Shown here: positions 1 through 11,059 of the stretch, piece by piece
Position numbering within the stretch: position 1 is the stretch's first letter
Layout: every line of letters starts with the position of its first letter
Assembly: GCF_004135205.1 (NCBI RefSeq)
Contig: NZ_CP035490.1
Location: 3,055,501 to 3,119,500, forward strand
Direction: 5' to 3'
From: Hahella sp. KA22
GTDB taxonomy: Bacteria; Pseudomonadota; Gammaproteobacteria; Pseudomonadales; Oleiphilaceae
Length of the DNA stretch: 64,000 bases
Made by a program: the position numbers and the translations under genes
Notes under the pieces: model-generated
Seen by the model: only the letters and a program-made list of their open reading frames with translations
What the model was told of the DNA's origin: nothing
Database searches by the model: none

Positions 1-233
1 CCGTGCATTTACGCAATGCGCCGACCAAGTTGATGAAGGAAATGGGCTACGGCAAAGAATACCGTTATGCTCATGACGAACCCGGAGCCTATGCAGCCGG
101 CGAGACGTATTTGCCCGAAGAGTTGGACGGCCTGCGTCTGTACCATCCGGTGGAGCGGGGTCTGGAAAGCAAAGTTAAGGAAAAGCTGGAATACCTGCGG
201 CGTCTGGACGAAGAGTATCAGAGCCGCTCCTGA
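1..233 (+). CDS. rarA: Replication-associated recombination protein A, C-terminal end (partial)
   Basis: This is the last ~77 codons of a gene entering from the left edge in frame 3. The tail has the run [20 protein letters not shown] followed by YAHDEP and a YLPEEL block, which is characteristic of the C-terminal domain of RarA/MgsA (YcaJ), an AAA+ ATPase related to clamp-loader subunits that acts at stalled replication forks. The ATPase core lies outside the window. The stop TGA is at 231-233. The next gene, crcB, starts within about 30 bases on the same strand, and serS follows, so the three probably form one housekeeping transcript. Family assignment is from motif recognition; no full-length check is possible here. 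Confidence 0.85.
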   Translation, partial: VHLRNAPTKLMKEMGYGKEYRYAHDEPGAYAAGETYLPEELDGLRLYHPVERGLESKVKEKLEYLRRLDEEYQSRS

Positions 234-260
234 ATCACCTGAAATCTGTCCGTGATCATT

Positions 261-1953
<1,693 letters not shown>

Positions 1954-1961
1954 GGTAATTG

Positions 1962-3371
1962 ATGTCCACACAACTACAGACCTGGGACTTCCTGCCCATA
2001 TCCATGAATCTACAGGGCAGGGAATGTCTTGTAGTTGGGGACACTGAGCAGGCGGTGCGCAAAACCGACCTGCTGTTGCGCGCAGGGGCCAAAGTCCGGC
2101 TCCTGGGCGATGCGAATGCACCGGCGCTCGTTGAGAGCGCTGCCGTGCTCGAGGCCATTACCCTTACTTCTGAACCCTTTCATCCTGAACTGCTGCAATC
2201 GTGTGCGATGGTCGTCGCGGCATCCGATTCCACGGACTTGAATCAACAAGTGGCGCAAGCCGCCCAGGCGCGCGGGATTCCGGTCAATGTTGTAGAACAG
2301 CCGGAACTTAGCAGTTTTATCTTTCCCTCTATTATCGATCGTCACCCGGTGTTGGTGTCCGTCACCAGTTCCGGCGGCGCGCCTGTATTGACCCGCTTGC
2401 TGCGTAACCGTCTGGAGTCGCTGATCCCCCATGGTTTCGGCAGGCTGGCGGATTTGGCGATGGAGTTCCGGGATAAAGTCCGGGCCCGTTTTGGCCATAT
2501 CAACCAGCGGCGTCGCTTTTGGGAGTCTGTACTGGAAGGCGTCGTTTCCGATCTGGTGTTTTGCGGGCGTACGGACAAAGCCAGGGCGATGCTGGATGAC
2601 ATGTTAAGCGGCGAGCAGGCGGATGCCATTACTGATGCGGGTGAAGTGTATCTGGTGGGCGCCGGGCCGGGCGATCCTGACTTGCTGACGTTTCGCGCGC
2701 TGCGCTTGATGCGTCAGGCCGACGTGGTGCTATACGACCGTCTGGTGTCGCCGCAGATTCTGGATCTGGTGCGTCGCGACGCCAAGCGCATCAACGTAGG
2801 CAAAGCCCGCTCCAACCATACTTTGCCGCAGCAGGAAATCAACGCCATGTTGGTGGAGTTGGCTAAGGAAGGAAAACGGGTGTTGCGCCTTAAAGGCGGC
2901 GATCCCTTTATCTTTGGGCGCGGCGGAGAGGAGATCGATCAACTGGCGGATGCGGGCATCCCGTTCCAGGTTGTGCCCGGAATTACCGCCGCTTCAGGAT
3001 GCGCAGCCTATTCCGGAATTCCATTGACCCACCGAGATCACTCGCAATCGGTGCGTTTTGTGACTGGCCACCTGAAGTCCGACACATGCGACCTGCCGTG
3101 GCATGAGTTTGTGCAGGACAATCAGACCCTGGTGTTCTATATGGGATTGGTGGGACTGCCTGTTATCAGTCGCGAGCTGATCGCCCATGGCATGAAACCC
3201 TCAACGCCAATCGCTCTGGTATCCAGAGGCACGCTACCGGATCAGCAGGTTCTGGTGGGAGAGCTGGGCAGTATCGCCAGGAAGGTCGAGGAGCAACAGA
3301 TTCCTGGTCCAACCATCATTATTATCGGCGATGTCGTGACCTTGCGTGATCGTTTGCGCTGGATGGATTAA
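1962..3371 (+). CDS. cysG: Sirohaem synthase (precorrin-2 dehydrogenase/ferrochelatase and uroporphyrinogen-III methyltransferase)
   Basis: 469-residue multifunctional enzyme converting uroporphyrinogen III to sirohaem for sulfite and nitrite reductases. Residues ~1-210 are the dehydrogenase/ferrochelatase half (NVVEQPELSSFIFPSIIDR is typical). Residues ~220-465 are the SAM-dependent methyltransferase half, with VYLVGAGPGDPDLLTFRAL, VVLYDRLVS and LRLKGGDPFIFGRGGEE. ATG 1962 is chosen over TTG 1959 because a GAGGTAA sits just upstream. The glycine-rich NAD motif normally written VGGGxVAxRK reads VVGDTEQAVRK here, so two of its glycines are missing. Dehydrogenase activity may therefore be altered. 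The rest of the protein looks intact. Confidence 0.93.
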   Translation: MSTQLQTWDFLPISMNLQGRECLVVGDTEQAVRKTDLLLRAGAKVRLLGDANAPALVESAAVLEAITLTSEPFHPELLQSCAMVVAASDSTDLNQQVAQAAQARGIPVNVVEQPELSSFIFPSIIDRHPVLVSVTSSGGAPVLTRLLRNRLESLIPHGFGRLADLAMEFRDKVRARFGHINQRRRFWESVLEGVVSDLVFCGRTDKARAMLDDMLSGEQADAITDAGEVYLVGAGPGDPDLLTFRALRLMRQADVVLYDRLVSPQILDLVRRDAKRINVGKARSNHTLPQQEINAMLVELAKEGKRVLRLKGGDPFIFGRGGEEIDQLADAGIPFQVVPGITAASGCAAYSGIPLTHRDHSQSVRFVTGHLKSDTCDLPWHEFVQDNQTLVFYMGLVGLPVISRELIAHGMKPSTPIALVSRGTLPDQQVLVGELGSIARKVEEQQIPGPTIIIIGDVVTLRDRLRWMD

Positions 3372-3445
3372 AGATGTCGATCAGGCTCCGCTCTTATGGG
3401 CGGGGCCAATACAACCCTTGTCAGTTCTAGTTCTAATGTAGGCGC

Positions 3446-3904
3446 TCAGAGGCTTTCCCCGTTATCCGGACGCCACAAATACGCCTCAAGTTCCTTGCGT
3501 ACCTCATTTTCCAGTAACCCCACCACCACTTCAGCTCCTGCTTGTTTGAGGATATCAATGCCGGCCCCGCGATTTTTCGGATGAGGGTCGATCATGCCTA
3601 CGTATAGAGTACGTATGCCTCGCTTGACCAGCGCCTGAGCGCAGGATGGCGTGCGGCCGTGGAACGAGCAGGGCTCCAGGGTGACGAACGCGATGACCTC
3701 GGCGCTCGGATCAAGCAGGTTTTGCAACGCCATAGCTTCGGCGTGAGGTTGTCCTGGCGCGCCGGTATAGCCTGATGCGACAACCTGGCCGTTGCGCGCC
3801 AGTACGCAGCCCACAGGCGGGTTGGGACGGCAATGCGCGATGGCTTTGCGGCCTTCGATAATGGCCAGCCGCATGAAACGCTCCAGTTCACTGTTTTCCA
3901 TCAA
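3446..3904 (-). CDS. RibD-type cytidine/pyrimidine deaminase domain protein
   Basis: 152-residue zinc-dependent deaminase of the CDA superfamily, closest by eye to the N-terminal deaminase half of RibD (diaminohydroxyphosphoribosylaminopyrimidine deaminase). Visible motifs are RPNPPVGCVLARNG, the zinc/catalytic HAEAMAL and the second zinc motif EPCSFHGRTPSCAQALV, then GMIDPHPKNRGAGI, all RibD-like. The C-terminal reductase half of RibD is absent, so it is either a stand-alone deaminase or has a different substrate. It follows modC by about 20 bases on the same strand and is probably the last gene of the molybdate operon. ATG 3904 and 3901 are both possible starts. Molecular role beyond deamination is not known. 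Confidence 0.8.
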   Translation of the reverse strand: MMENSELERFMRLAIIEGRKAIAHCRPNPPVGCVLARNGQVVASGYTGAPGQPHAEAMALQNLLDPSAEVIAFVTLEPCSFHGRTPSCAQALVKRGIRTLYVGMIDPHPKNRGAGIDILKQAGAEVVVGLLENEVRKELEAYLWRPDNGESL

Positions 3905-3924
3905 ACTTTATCTCTCCAAGGGGA

Positions 3925-5001
3925 TCAGTCGATTAAGGCTACGCTTTTCACCTGGGCGTAGACCTGCATGCCTCTCTCAATATGCAATTGATCGATGGAG
4001 CGGCGGGTGACGCGGGCGAGAATGGTTTCTTCTCCCAGAGCCAGACGCACCACTACCTGGGACGGCTCCCTGTCCACATTGATATCGATGACTTTCACCG
4101 CAATGCAGTTGGAGATACTGCTCAACTCCGGCGGTTTCAGCGCGAGGCTGACGTCCTTGGCGTGGATGCGCAGTCTGACTTGCTGGCCAATCGGTCCCTG
4201 TTTGTGATGCACCGCCAAAACCCCTCCAGGAACGCCCAGCAGGGTTTGGTGGTACTCCAGGTCATGAGCCTGAATATTGGCGTGCACGACGGCGCTGGCC
4301 TCCTCCAGATGCGCCAGAGGCAGGTCGGGGCGGGTGAGCAGCTCGTTAATGGGGCCGCCGGCGCGGACGCCGCCATGGTCCAGCAGCACCAGATGCGAAG
4401 CCAGGCGCATGACTTCATCGGGCGAGTGGCTCACATAGAAAACGGGAATGTCCAACTGCTGAAACAGCTCATCCAGATAGGGCAGGATTTCTTCTTTGCT
4501 CTGCAAATCCAGGCTGGCCAGAGGCTCGTCCATCAACAGCAGTTTGGGGCTGGTGAGCAAGGCCCGGCCTATGGCCACTCGTTGTCGCTGCCCTCCAGAC
4601 AATGACTGGGTATTGCGTCCGATCAGGGGCTCCAGTTCAAGCCAGCGAATGACCTCTTCCGGCGCCACCCTTCGCTCCCACTGTGGAATGCGATGATAAC
4701 CGTAAAGCAGATTGTCCATGACCGAGAGATGCGCGAACAGGCTGGGTTCCTGAAACACATAACCCAGGGCGCGGCGATGCGGCGGTACGAACAGGGTCGC
4801 ACTCTGCCAGACTTCGTCTTTAATTTGCAAAGCGCCCTTTTCCGCTCGTTCGAGGCCGGCGATAAAGCGTAGCAGCGTGGTTTTGCCTGAGCCGGAACGG
4901 CCAAACAGGGCGGTGACTCCCTGACCCGGCGTGGTGAACGATACGTCCAGAGTGAAGTCGCCTTTGTGAGAGAAAAAAGAGGCGGAAATATCGTCGTTCA
5001 T
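3925..5001 (-). CDS. modC: Molybdate ABC transporter ATP-binding protein
   Basis: 358-residue ABC ATPase that powers molybdate import. Walker A is [11 protein letters not shown] (residues ~34-44), the signature is [16 protein letters not shown], and Walker B is [12 protein letters not shown], followed by the switch His in YVSHSPDEV. The C-terminal ~100 residues form a TOBE/mop molybdate-binding domain, as in ModC rather than a generic ATPase. Its ATG overlaps the modB stop by four bases (ATGA), implying translational coupling. The order modE-modA-modB-modC on the minus strand supports the assignment. Confidence 0.95.
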   Translation of the reverse strand: MNDDISASFFSHKGDFTLDVSFTTPGQGVTALFGRSGSGKTTLLRFIAGLERAEKGALQIKDEVWQSATLFVPPHRRALGYVFQEPSLFAHLSVMDNLLYGYHRIPQWERRVAPEEVIRWLELEPLIGRNTQSLSGGQRQRVAIGRALLTSPKLLLMDEPLASLDLQSKEEILPYLDELFQQLDIPVFYVSHSPDEVMRLASHLVLLDHGGVRAGGPINELLTRPDLPLAHLEEASAVVHANIQAHDLEYHQTLLGVPGGVLAVHHKQGPIGQQVRLRIHAKDVSLALKPPELSSISNCIAVKVIDINVDREPSQVVVRLALGEETILARVTRRSIDQLHIERGMQVYAQVKSVALID

Positions 5002-5690
5002 GCGATCACCTTCGCCGGCTTGCGGATAATCTGCAACGCCAGCAGCACCGTAAAGGAAAAAATCAGCATGCCGGCGGAGAGGATGTTGGCCTGGGTGTAT
5101 TCGATGGCCTCCACGTGATCGTAAATGGCCACGGACAGTACTTTGGTCTCACCAGCGATGGCTCCGCCGATCATGAGCACGATGCCAAATTCGCCAATCG
5201 TGTGGGCGAACACCAGCACGGCGGCGGTGATCAGGCCGGAGCGGGAAAGCGGCAGCGCGACGGTCATGAAGCGATCCCAGGGTGACGCGCGCAAGGTGGC
5301 GGCTACCTCCAGCGGGCGGGCGCCGAGGGTCTCAAAGGCGTTCTGAATGGGCTGTACGGCGAAGGGCAGGGAGTAAATGACGGAAGCGACCACCAGACCA
5401 GGAAAAGTGAAGGGCAGCACGCCCAACCCCAGAGCCTGGGTGATCTCGCCAATCGGTCCTTTAGGGCCTAACAGCAGTAACAGATAGAAGCCCAGCACTG
5501 TGGGCGGCAGCACCAAAGGCAGGGAGATGATCGCCTCCAGCGGACGTTTGCTCCAGTGTCGGCTCTGCGCCAGTCCCCAGGCGATAGCCGTGCCCAGCGC
5601 CATCAGAATCAGGGTGGTCAGCCCCGCCAGTTTCAGCGTGATCCACACCGCCTGCCAGTCGACCAGCCCCTGGACGCCCACTGCATTCAT
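4998..5690 (-). CDS. modB: Molybdate ABC transporter permease
   Basis: 230-residue inner-membrane permease with about five or six hydrophobic helices, the usual size for ModB. The EAA loop that docks on the ATPase is visible as [22 protein letters not shown]. The preceding [20 protein letters not shown] stretch is strongly conserved in ModB proteins. It lies between modA and modC, overlapping modC by four bases. It forms the membrane channel through which molybdate delivered by ModA passes. Confidence 0.95.
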   Translation of the reverse strand: MNAVGVQGLVDWQAVWITLKLAGLTTLILMALGTAIAWGLAQSRHWSKRPLEAIISLPLVLPPTVLGFYLLLLLGPKGPIGEITQALGLGVLPFTFPGLVVASVIYSLPFAVQPIQNAFETLGARPLEVAATLRASPWDRFMTVALPLSRSGLITAAVLVFAHTIGEFGIVLMIGGAIAGETKVLSVAIYDHVEAIEYTQANILSAGMLIFSFTVLLALQIIRKPAKVIA

Positions 5691-5752
5691 CTAATCAAGT
5701 TCCTTATGCCGGATATCGGGATGAAATAGGGCGTCATTATCGGCATTTCTCC

Positions 5753-6520
5753 TTATTCTTCAACATCGTAACCAAAGGATTCGATGATTGAGCGGGCGCG
5801 GGGGGATTTCAGATAGTCGATAAACGCCACCGCAGCTGGATTATCCTGACCTTTGGTCAACAGGACGCCTTCCTGCCGGATCGGCGCATACAATGATTGA
5901 GGAACCAGCCAGTAAGCGCCGCGTTCGGATTCATCCATGGCGATCACCTGCGACAGCGCGACGAATCCCAGCGTCGCGGCGCCGCTATAGACGAACTGAT
6001 AGGTCTGCGAAATGTTTTCTCCAAAAACCAACTGGGGGCGCAGCTGTTCGTGTAACTTGAGCGATTGCATGGTTTTGATCGCGGCGGCCCCGTAAGGAGC
6101 GGTCTTGGGGTTGGCGACAGCCAGTTTGCCTTTGTTGATTTCCAGCCACTGACGGCCGTCTTCGCTCGGAACGGGGTCTTTGCTCCATAACGCCAGACGT
6201 CCGCTGGCGTAAACGAAGTCGCTTCCCTCAACCGCCACTCCGGCGTCTATGGCTTTTTTGCTACGTACGTCGTCCGCCGCTAGAAATACCTCAAAAGGCG
6301 CGCCATTAGTAATTTGCGCGTAAAGCTTGCCGGTGGAGCCGAAACTGGGTTTGAGGCGGTGTCCGGTCTGCGCCTCGAAGTCCGGGGCCAGCGCTTGAAT
6401 GGTGGACGTGAAATTGGCGGATACCGCGGCCAATACTTCACCGGCATTGGCCAACGGCGCCAGAAACAAGGCGATGAACGTCGTCGCGATTGCGCGAGCG
6501 ATAGTAAAGCGTGTCAACAT
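5753..6520 (-). CDS. modA: Molybdate-binding periplasmic protein
   Basis: 255-residue secreted solute-binding protein. Residues 1-26 are a signal peptide with a hydrophobic core ending in ANA, then the mature protein begins with GEVLAAVSANF. Family landmarks are the oxyanion-binding region FGSTGKLYAQITNGAPFEVFLAADD and the later AKTAPYGAAA-type segment (NPKTAPYGAAA). It captures molybdate (possibly tungstate) for ModBC. It lies 62 bases after modE and 62 bases before modB on the minus strand. A plus-strand hairpin between modE and modA was not treated as a terminator of this operon. Confidence 0.94.
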   Translation of the reverse strand: MLTRFTIARAIATTFIALFLAPLANAGEVLAAVSANFTSTIQALAPDFEAQTGHRLKPSFGSTGKLYAQITNGAPFEVFLAADDVRSKKAIDAGVAVEGSDFVYASGRLALWSKDPVPSEDGRQWLEINKGKLAVANPKTAPYGAAAIKTMQSLKLHEQLRPQLVFGENISQTYQFVYSGAATLGFVALSQVIAMDESERGAYWLVPQSLYAPIRQEGVLLTKGQDNPAAVAFIDYLKSPRARSIIESFGYDVEE

Positions 6521-6582
6521 GTACAGATCCTTTTCCTGTTGATAAGCCCTGCTTTACAGGGCGGCGTTTTTGGCGGCGCGCC

Positions 6583-7401
6583 TCATTGATTGACCGCCAG
6601 AATGATATGGGACGCTTTAACGTAAGCCTGACAGGGCGCGCCTTCTGTGAGACCGAGCTCCTCCAGACTTTGTTCCGTAATGACGGCGGTCAGCGTCCGG
6701 TCACCGCTCAAACGCACGCGCACCTCCGCGTTCACCTGACCGTGTCGAATATCGCTGACGACGCCGCATAGCCGATTGCGTGCGCTGAGCCTGAGAGTGT
6801 CGTCCGTCGCCAGAATGACAAAGCTGGATTTGATGATCGCGGTTGCTGTGCGTCCTGGCGCCAGCCCCAGATCCTGAACCGAATCCTGGGTCACCACCGC
6901 CACCAGTTCCAGCCCGTCTCCCAGGTCCAGAGCGACTTCTGCATTCACCGCGCCGGACTGCACGCGACTGATTACTCCGCGAAACTGATTGCGTGCGCTG
7001 GTTTTCATCGCCATGGCCTGAAGCACTCCGTGAATATCGTCAAAATCGTCAATGTCCCGCTGTAATCGGCTTAATAAAGCGGAGTAGTGCGCCTCCATCG
7101 CCCGATAGGCGGAGACCAGTTTGCGGCCCTGGGGCGTCAGGCGCGCTCCGCCGCCATGCTTGCCGCCCGTGGCGCGTTCCACCACTGGACGCGGTGACAG
7201 ATTATTCATGGCGTCCACCGCGTCCCAGGCGGTTTTGTAGCTGATTCCGGTCAACTTGGCCGCTTTGGTGATGGAGCCGGCGCTGCCGATATGCTCCAGC
7301 AAGGCGATGCGGGAGCCCCCTTGCACGCCCCGCACATTCTGGTTTAGCCAGAACTCACCGGCCAACTCCAAAACTTTGGCGCTGTCGCTATTTTCATTCA
7401 T
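6583..7401 (-). CDS. modE: Molybdate-responsive transcriptional regulator ModE
   Basis: 272-residue regulator with the classic ModE layout: an N-terminal winged helix-turn-helix (GSITKAAKLTGISYKTAWDAVDAMNNL, with the GGKHGGGARLTPQG wing) followed by two mop/TOBE molybdate-binding repeats (SARNQFRGVISRVQSG and SARNRLCGVVSDIRHG mark their starts). Molybdate-bound ModE dimers repress molybdate uptake genes. It is the first gene of the minus-strand mod operon, and a ModE-box palindrome lies about 175 bases upstream of its start, so the operon is probably autoregulated. Confidence 0.94.
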   Translation of the reverse strand: MNENSDSAKVLELAGEFWLNQNVRGVQGGSRIALLEHIGSAGSITKAAKLTGISYKTAWDAVDAMNNLSPRPVVERATGGKHGGGARLTPQGRKLVSAYRAMEAHYSALLSRLQRDIDDFDDIHGVLQAMAMKTSARNQFRGVISRVQSGAVNAEVALDLGDGLELVAVVTQDSVQDLGLAPGRTATAIIKSSFVILATDDTLRLSARNRLCGVVSDIRHGQVNAEVRVRLSGDRTLTAVITEQSLEELGLTEGAPCQAYVKASHIILAVNQ

Positions 7402-7773
7402 GATTTTTCATCTTTCGCTCATGGCTTTTCATCCATCGGACAAACTTTGTCCTGTTATCTATCGCGACAGGCTTAGAACCTGCCTCTCGCTGCTCGCCAC
7501 TTGGCGGATGCATCCTGGCGTTTGGTTATAACTGCTGGCGTTGGTGGAAAGCAGGCGATCCTGATCTCAAAAAAGCGTTATATAGTATTCTATATAGCGT
7601 CGATGCGATCAACTGTCTTGTAAGCGGCGGCGCGGCATAGCGGGGAGGATAAACATTGCATGACCCTCTGACGACGCCGTAAACTTTGTGAAAAAAGAAT
7701 GACTGATTTCACCATCGTTTGGCGCTTATACGCCTGATGTTTTGTCTAAAATTTAAGAACAGTGAAAAAGTAA
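7402..7773. other. Intergenic region upstream of the mod operon and the FHA gene
   Basis: Divergent spacer of 372 bases between modE (minus) and the FHA gene (plus). It holds the ModE-box at 7576-7599 and presumably promoters for both directions. I see no convincing gene in it. Confidence 0.6.
7576..7599. promoter_or_regulatory. ModE-box operator
   Basis: Inverted repeat with arms CGTTATATAG and CTATATAGCG separated by TATT, with one mismatch between arms. This matches the known ModE operator pattern (CGxTATAT arms around a short spacer). It sits in the promoter region of modE-modABC, the expected place for molybdate-dependent repression. Binding itself is inferred. Confidence 0.8.
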
Positions 7774-9120
7774 ATGGAACTCATCCTCAAAGTGACTAAA
7801 TGTCCCCCCGGAAGCGACATGTCTGGGGTGACTGTTACCGTCGGCAAAGACGGCGCAACCATCGGGAGAGCGACCACGAACTCCCTGGTGCTGCCGGACG
7901 CCAACCGGTATGTATCCTCGGACCACGGACGGATCGAGTTCGACGGAAGTCGATACAGCTTTATCGATATCAGCACTAACGGCAGTTATCTGAATCATCT
8001 GGGGCATCCGCTTATCAAAGGCCACCCGGAGCCGCTTAAGAACGGCGACCGCCTGATGCTGGGGCAGTATGAGCTGAAGGTGGAACTGGCTGAACCCAGT
8101 GACGATCGTACGCAAATGTTTGCGCCTGACTCGGATATCGAGGCGACCCGGATTTCGTCGGATATTGCCTCTCAAACCGCCATGTCGGATTTGGATGACT
8201 GGATCGGTTCCGGCGAGGAGCCCTGGCCGGTCTACCAGCATGCGGCGAATACCACCGCCGTGCCTGTAGAACAGGTGGAGGCGGAGATGCAGGATGACCT
8301 GGAGCCGCAGAGCGAAGCGGGCATGGATGACGGCATCCTGGACGCGGAAATCATTGAAGACGTGGAAGCGCCGACGCTGGTGAATAACGCTGCGTCGCGA
8401 GATGCGGAGGCGGCGCCTGAAGACGAATTTGAACCCGCAGCGGAGCCAGCCGCAGAAGAAGCGGCCACGGCCCACGAACAGGATGAGCAGACCACGCAAT
8501 TCAGCAAAAAGGACATGACTCCGGATTGGCTGACCCAGGCCCTCGGGATGATGACCCTGACGGAGGAAGCCCATAAGCAGGTGGTGGATAAATCCATGGA
8601 CCTGCTGAGAGAGGCGGTGGAAGGCGTGCTCTCCACCTTGCGTGAAAAGCAGTCGTTGAAGAATGAATTGCGCATCAACCAGACCCAGATTCGCGTGGCG
8701 GAAAACAATCCTCTGAAGTTTTCACCGACTCCTGAGGTGGCGTTGGAAAATCTGTTGCTGAAGCAGGGGACTACTTATCTGTCCGCCGATGAAGCGATGA
8801 AAGAAGCGTTCGCCGATATTCGCGATCACCAGCGCGCGCTGTACAAATCCGTGCGCGGACTGTATACCCGGATCATCAAATCTCTCGATCCGGAGCAGAT
8901 CGTCAAGCATATCGACAACAAGCATGGGCAGCCCTGGATTGGCGGCAATCATCGCAAATACTGGGATGAATACCTGAAAGCCTATAACAAGCTGCGCAAA
9001 GACGAAGAGCAGGCGTTTCAAGGTAAGTTCTCGGAAGACTTCGCCAACAGCTACGAGTTCTATTTCAACCAACTCAAGGCCCAGCGCAAAAACAACAAAG
9101 CGGACGATGACGACCTGTAA
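7774..9120 (+). CDS. FHA-domain protein, type VI secretion TagH-like
   Basis: 448 residues. The N-terminal ~100 residues are a forkhead-associated phosphothreonine-binding domain (IGRATTNSLVLPD, then SSDHGRIEF, IDISTNGSYLN and NGDRLMLGQYEL). A long acidic, low-complexity linker follows (~110-240). The C-terminal ~190 residues carry NPLKFSPTPEVALENLL and YLSADEAMKEAFADIRDHQ, the hallmark of type VI secretion FHA proteins (TagH/ImpI class). In known systems such proteins are phosphorylation-dependent regulators of T6SS assembly. No other T6SS gene is in this window, so it is an orphan or the system lies elsewhere. The ATG start fits the domain boundary. Confidence 0.85.
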   Translation: MELILKVTKCPPGSDMSGVTVTVGKDGATIGRATTNSLVLPDANRYVSSDHGRIEFDGSRYSFIDISTNGSYLNHLGHPLIKGHPEPLKNGDRLMLGQYELKVELAEPSDDRTQMFAPDSDIEATRISSDIASQTAMSDLDDWIGSGEEPWPVYQHAANTTAVPVEQVEAEMQDDLEPQSEAGMDDGILDAEIIEDVEAPTLVNNAASRDAEAAPEDEFEPAAEPAAEEAATAHEQDEQTTQFSKKDMTPDWLTQALGMMTLTEEAHKQVVDKSMDLLREAVEGVLSTLREKQSLKNELRINQTQIRVAENNPLKFSPTPEVALENLLLKQGTTYLSADEAMKEAFADIRDHQRALYKSVRGLYTRIIKSLDPEQIVKHIDNKHGQPWIGGNHRKYWDEYLKAYNKLRKDEEQAFQGKFSEDFANSYEFYFNQLKAQRKNNKADDDDL

Positions 9121-9361
9121 GGCGTCATTCCTCTATTTATCTCAAGGCGCTCGCAGTTGGGGCGCCGCCGTTCCGACAGGGTGGTCGGACGCACTCCCGC
9201 CTTCGTCTCTCTCTTAACTGTTCTATACTTCTTCAACATGAAGCGACCCCAAAGGGGCAATCACTCTCTCCTGCGGTATGCGCGGTATCGCAGTGCGTTG
9301 ATCATACGAACTGTATGTGTTCCCCGGGGCGAGACCTTTAAAAAGAGAGGGAGAACACATC

Positions 9362-11059
9362 GTGAAGATTCGTCCGCTATTTCTGACCATTTTCGGCGTG
9401 ATCATCGCCAGCACCTTGGCCAACTTTCTACTGGCGTTCTATTTGCGTTCGGAAGTGACCTCGTTGAAGCAGACGACGGAAACCCGGTACGCGTCCTACC
9501 AGCGGGCGGATGAATTACGGCAGAGTTCGGACGACCTGACCCGACTGGCGCGCACCTATGTAGTGACTGGTGATTCTAAATATAAGGAGATGTATCAAAC
9601 GGTTCTCGATATTCGCAATGGCGTCAAACCCCGTCCAGAGGAATATCATCGTATTTACTGGGATCTGGTGTTGAATGCGGGGGATAAACCCAAGCCGGAT
9701 GGCGATGTGATTTCTCTGCAAAAGATGATGGAGAATCTCGGCTTCTCGAAAAAAGAATTTGATCTGCTCAAACAGGCGCAGAAAAACTCAGACGGACTGG
9801 TGAATCTGGAAGTCGAGGCGATGAAGGCGGTGGAAAGCGGGAATCCGAAGCGGGCCATAGAGCTGATGCATGGTCAGGACTACCACAGTGAAAAAGCCAA
9901 AATCATGCGTCCTATCGATGAGTTTTTTAAAGCGCTGGAGGCGCGAACCAGTCAGCAGCTTTCCGGCATCCAGAATACGGTATCGGATATCATCCTGGCG
10001 CTGATCTGTTTTCTGATATTGCTGACCGTCGCCGCCATAATCGGTTATCTGGTTGTGCTCAAGAAGATCGAAAGGCCTGTGTTGAATCTGTACCGGTTAA
10101 TTGGCGATGTAGAGAAAAACGCGGACTTAACCCTGCGCTCCGATTATGGCAGTCAGGATGAGATTGGCATGATGGCGAAGGGTTTTAACAGTCTCGTCGG
10201 GCGCTTTAGAGATATTCTCGGCGACGCGCGTTCGTTGATCAGCCACGTGGCGGACGATTCCTCCATCGTCGCACGCCTGACCGCCGATTCCAACGCCAGA
10301 ATAGAGAGGCAGGCGAACGAAACGGATATGGTGGCCACGGCGATTACCGAAATGACCGCCGCCATGGAGGAGGTCGCCGCGTCCACCAATGAAGCCAAGA
10401 CGTCCGTTGCGGAAGCGACGGAATATGCATCCACCGCCAACGGAGTGGGGCGGCAGTCCATCAACAATATGAAACGTTTGAAAACCTGCTTTGACGATGC
10501 TTCCGGGCAGGTCAATGCGCTGTCGCAAGAGTTTTCCCAGATTGAAAATGTCCTTCAGGTTATCAAAAGCATCGCCGAGCAGACTAATCTCCTGGCGCTT
10601 AATGCGGCGATTGAGGCGGCCCGCGCCGGTGAGCAGGGGCGCGGCTTCGCCGTGGTGGCGGACGAAGTGAGAACGCTGGCCAAACGTACACAGGAATCGA
10701 CGGGAGAAATCGAATCCAACATCGCCAAACTGAGAGAAGGCATGGACAACACGGTGACCTCTATGAGTAACGGCATCGGAGAGGTGACCCGCAGCAGTGA
10801 ATCAGTGGCGCAAACCATGACGTCGTTGGAGCAGATCGCCTCCAGCATAGACGCCATCAACAATCTGAGCCTGCAAATCGCTTCCGCGACGGAACAACAG
10901 TCGGCGACCATTGGCTCCATTGATCAAAGCGTTGGGGCGGTCAGAGACTTGGCGGAAGAAACCACTCAGGATCTGCGCGCCTTGGAGGAAAAGGCGAAAT
11001 CATTAAGCCAGCTGACCCGTGGACTGCAGAGTAAGATTCAGGTCTTCAAGTTGCCTTGA
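9362..11059 (+). CDS. Methyl-accepting chemotaxis protein
   Basis: 565 residues from GTG 9362, chosen because GAGGGAGA lies just upstream; an in-frame codon at 9317 has no such site. Domains in order: N-terminal membrane helix, ~190-residue periplasmic sensor segment rich in helices, second membrane helix ([19 protein letters not shown]), HAMP, then a long cytoplasmic coiled coil with the conserved hairpin tip [20 protein letters not shown] and [18 protein letters not shown], which binds CheA/CheW. The sensed ligand is unknown. There are no che genes nearby, so it feeds an array encoded elsewhere. Its 3' end overlaps the convergent diguanylate cyclase gene by 14 bases. Confidence 0.95.
   Translation: MKIRPLFLTIFGVIIASTLANFLLAFYLRSEVTSLKQTTETRYASYQRADELRQSSDDLTRLARTYVVTGDSKYKEMYQTVLDIRNGVKPRPEEYHRIYWDLVLNAGDKPKPDGDVISLQKMMENLGFSKKEFDLLKQAQKNSDGLVNLEVEAMKAVESGNPKRAIELMHGQDYHSEKAKIMRPIDEFFKALEARTSQQLSGIQNTVSDIILALICFLILLTVAAIIGYLVVLKKIERPVLNLYRLIGDVEKNADLTLRSDYGSQDEIGMMAKGFNSLVGRFRDILGDARSLISHVADDSSIVARLTADSNARIERQANETDMVATAITEMTAAMEEVAASTNEAKTSVAEATEYASTANGVGRQSINNMKRLKTCFDDASGQVNALSQEFSQIENVLQVIKSIAEQTNLLALNAAIEAARAGEQGRGFAVVADEVRTLAKRTQESTGEIESNIAKLREGMDNTVTSMSNGIGEVTRSSESVAQTMTSLEQIASSIDAINNLSLQIASATEQQSATIGSIDQSVGAVRDLAEETTQDLRALEEKAKSLSQLTRGLQSKIQVFKLP

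Noticed and set aside
3384-3407. Hairpin between convergent cysG and the deaminase gene
   Set aside because: It has a stem with a G-T wobble but no T-run, so a terminator is not well supported.
6546-6573. Hairpin with a T-run on the plus strand between modE and modA
   Set aside because: It points the wrong way for the operon, and no plus-strand transcript is expected there.
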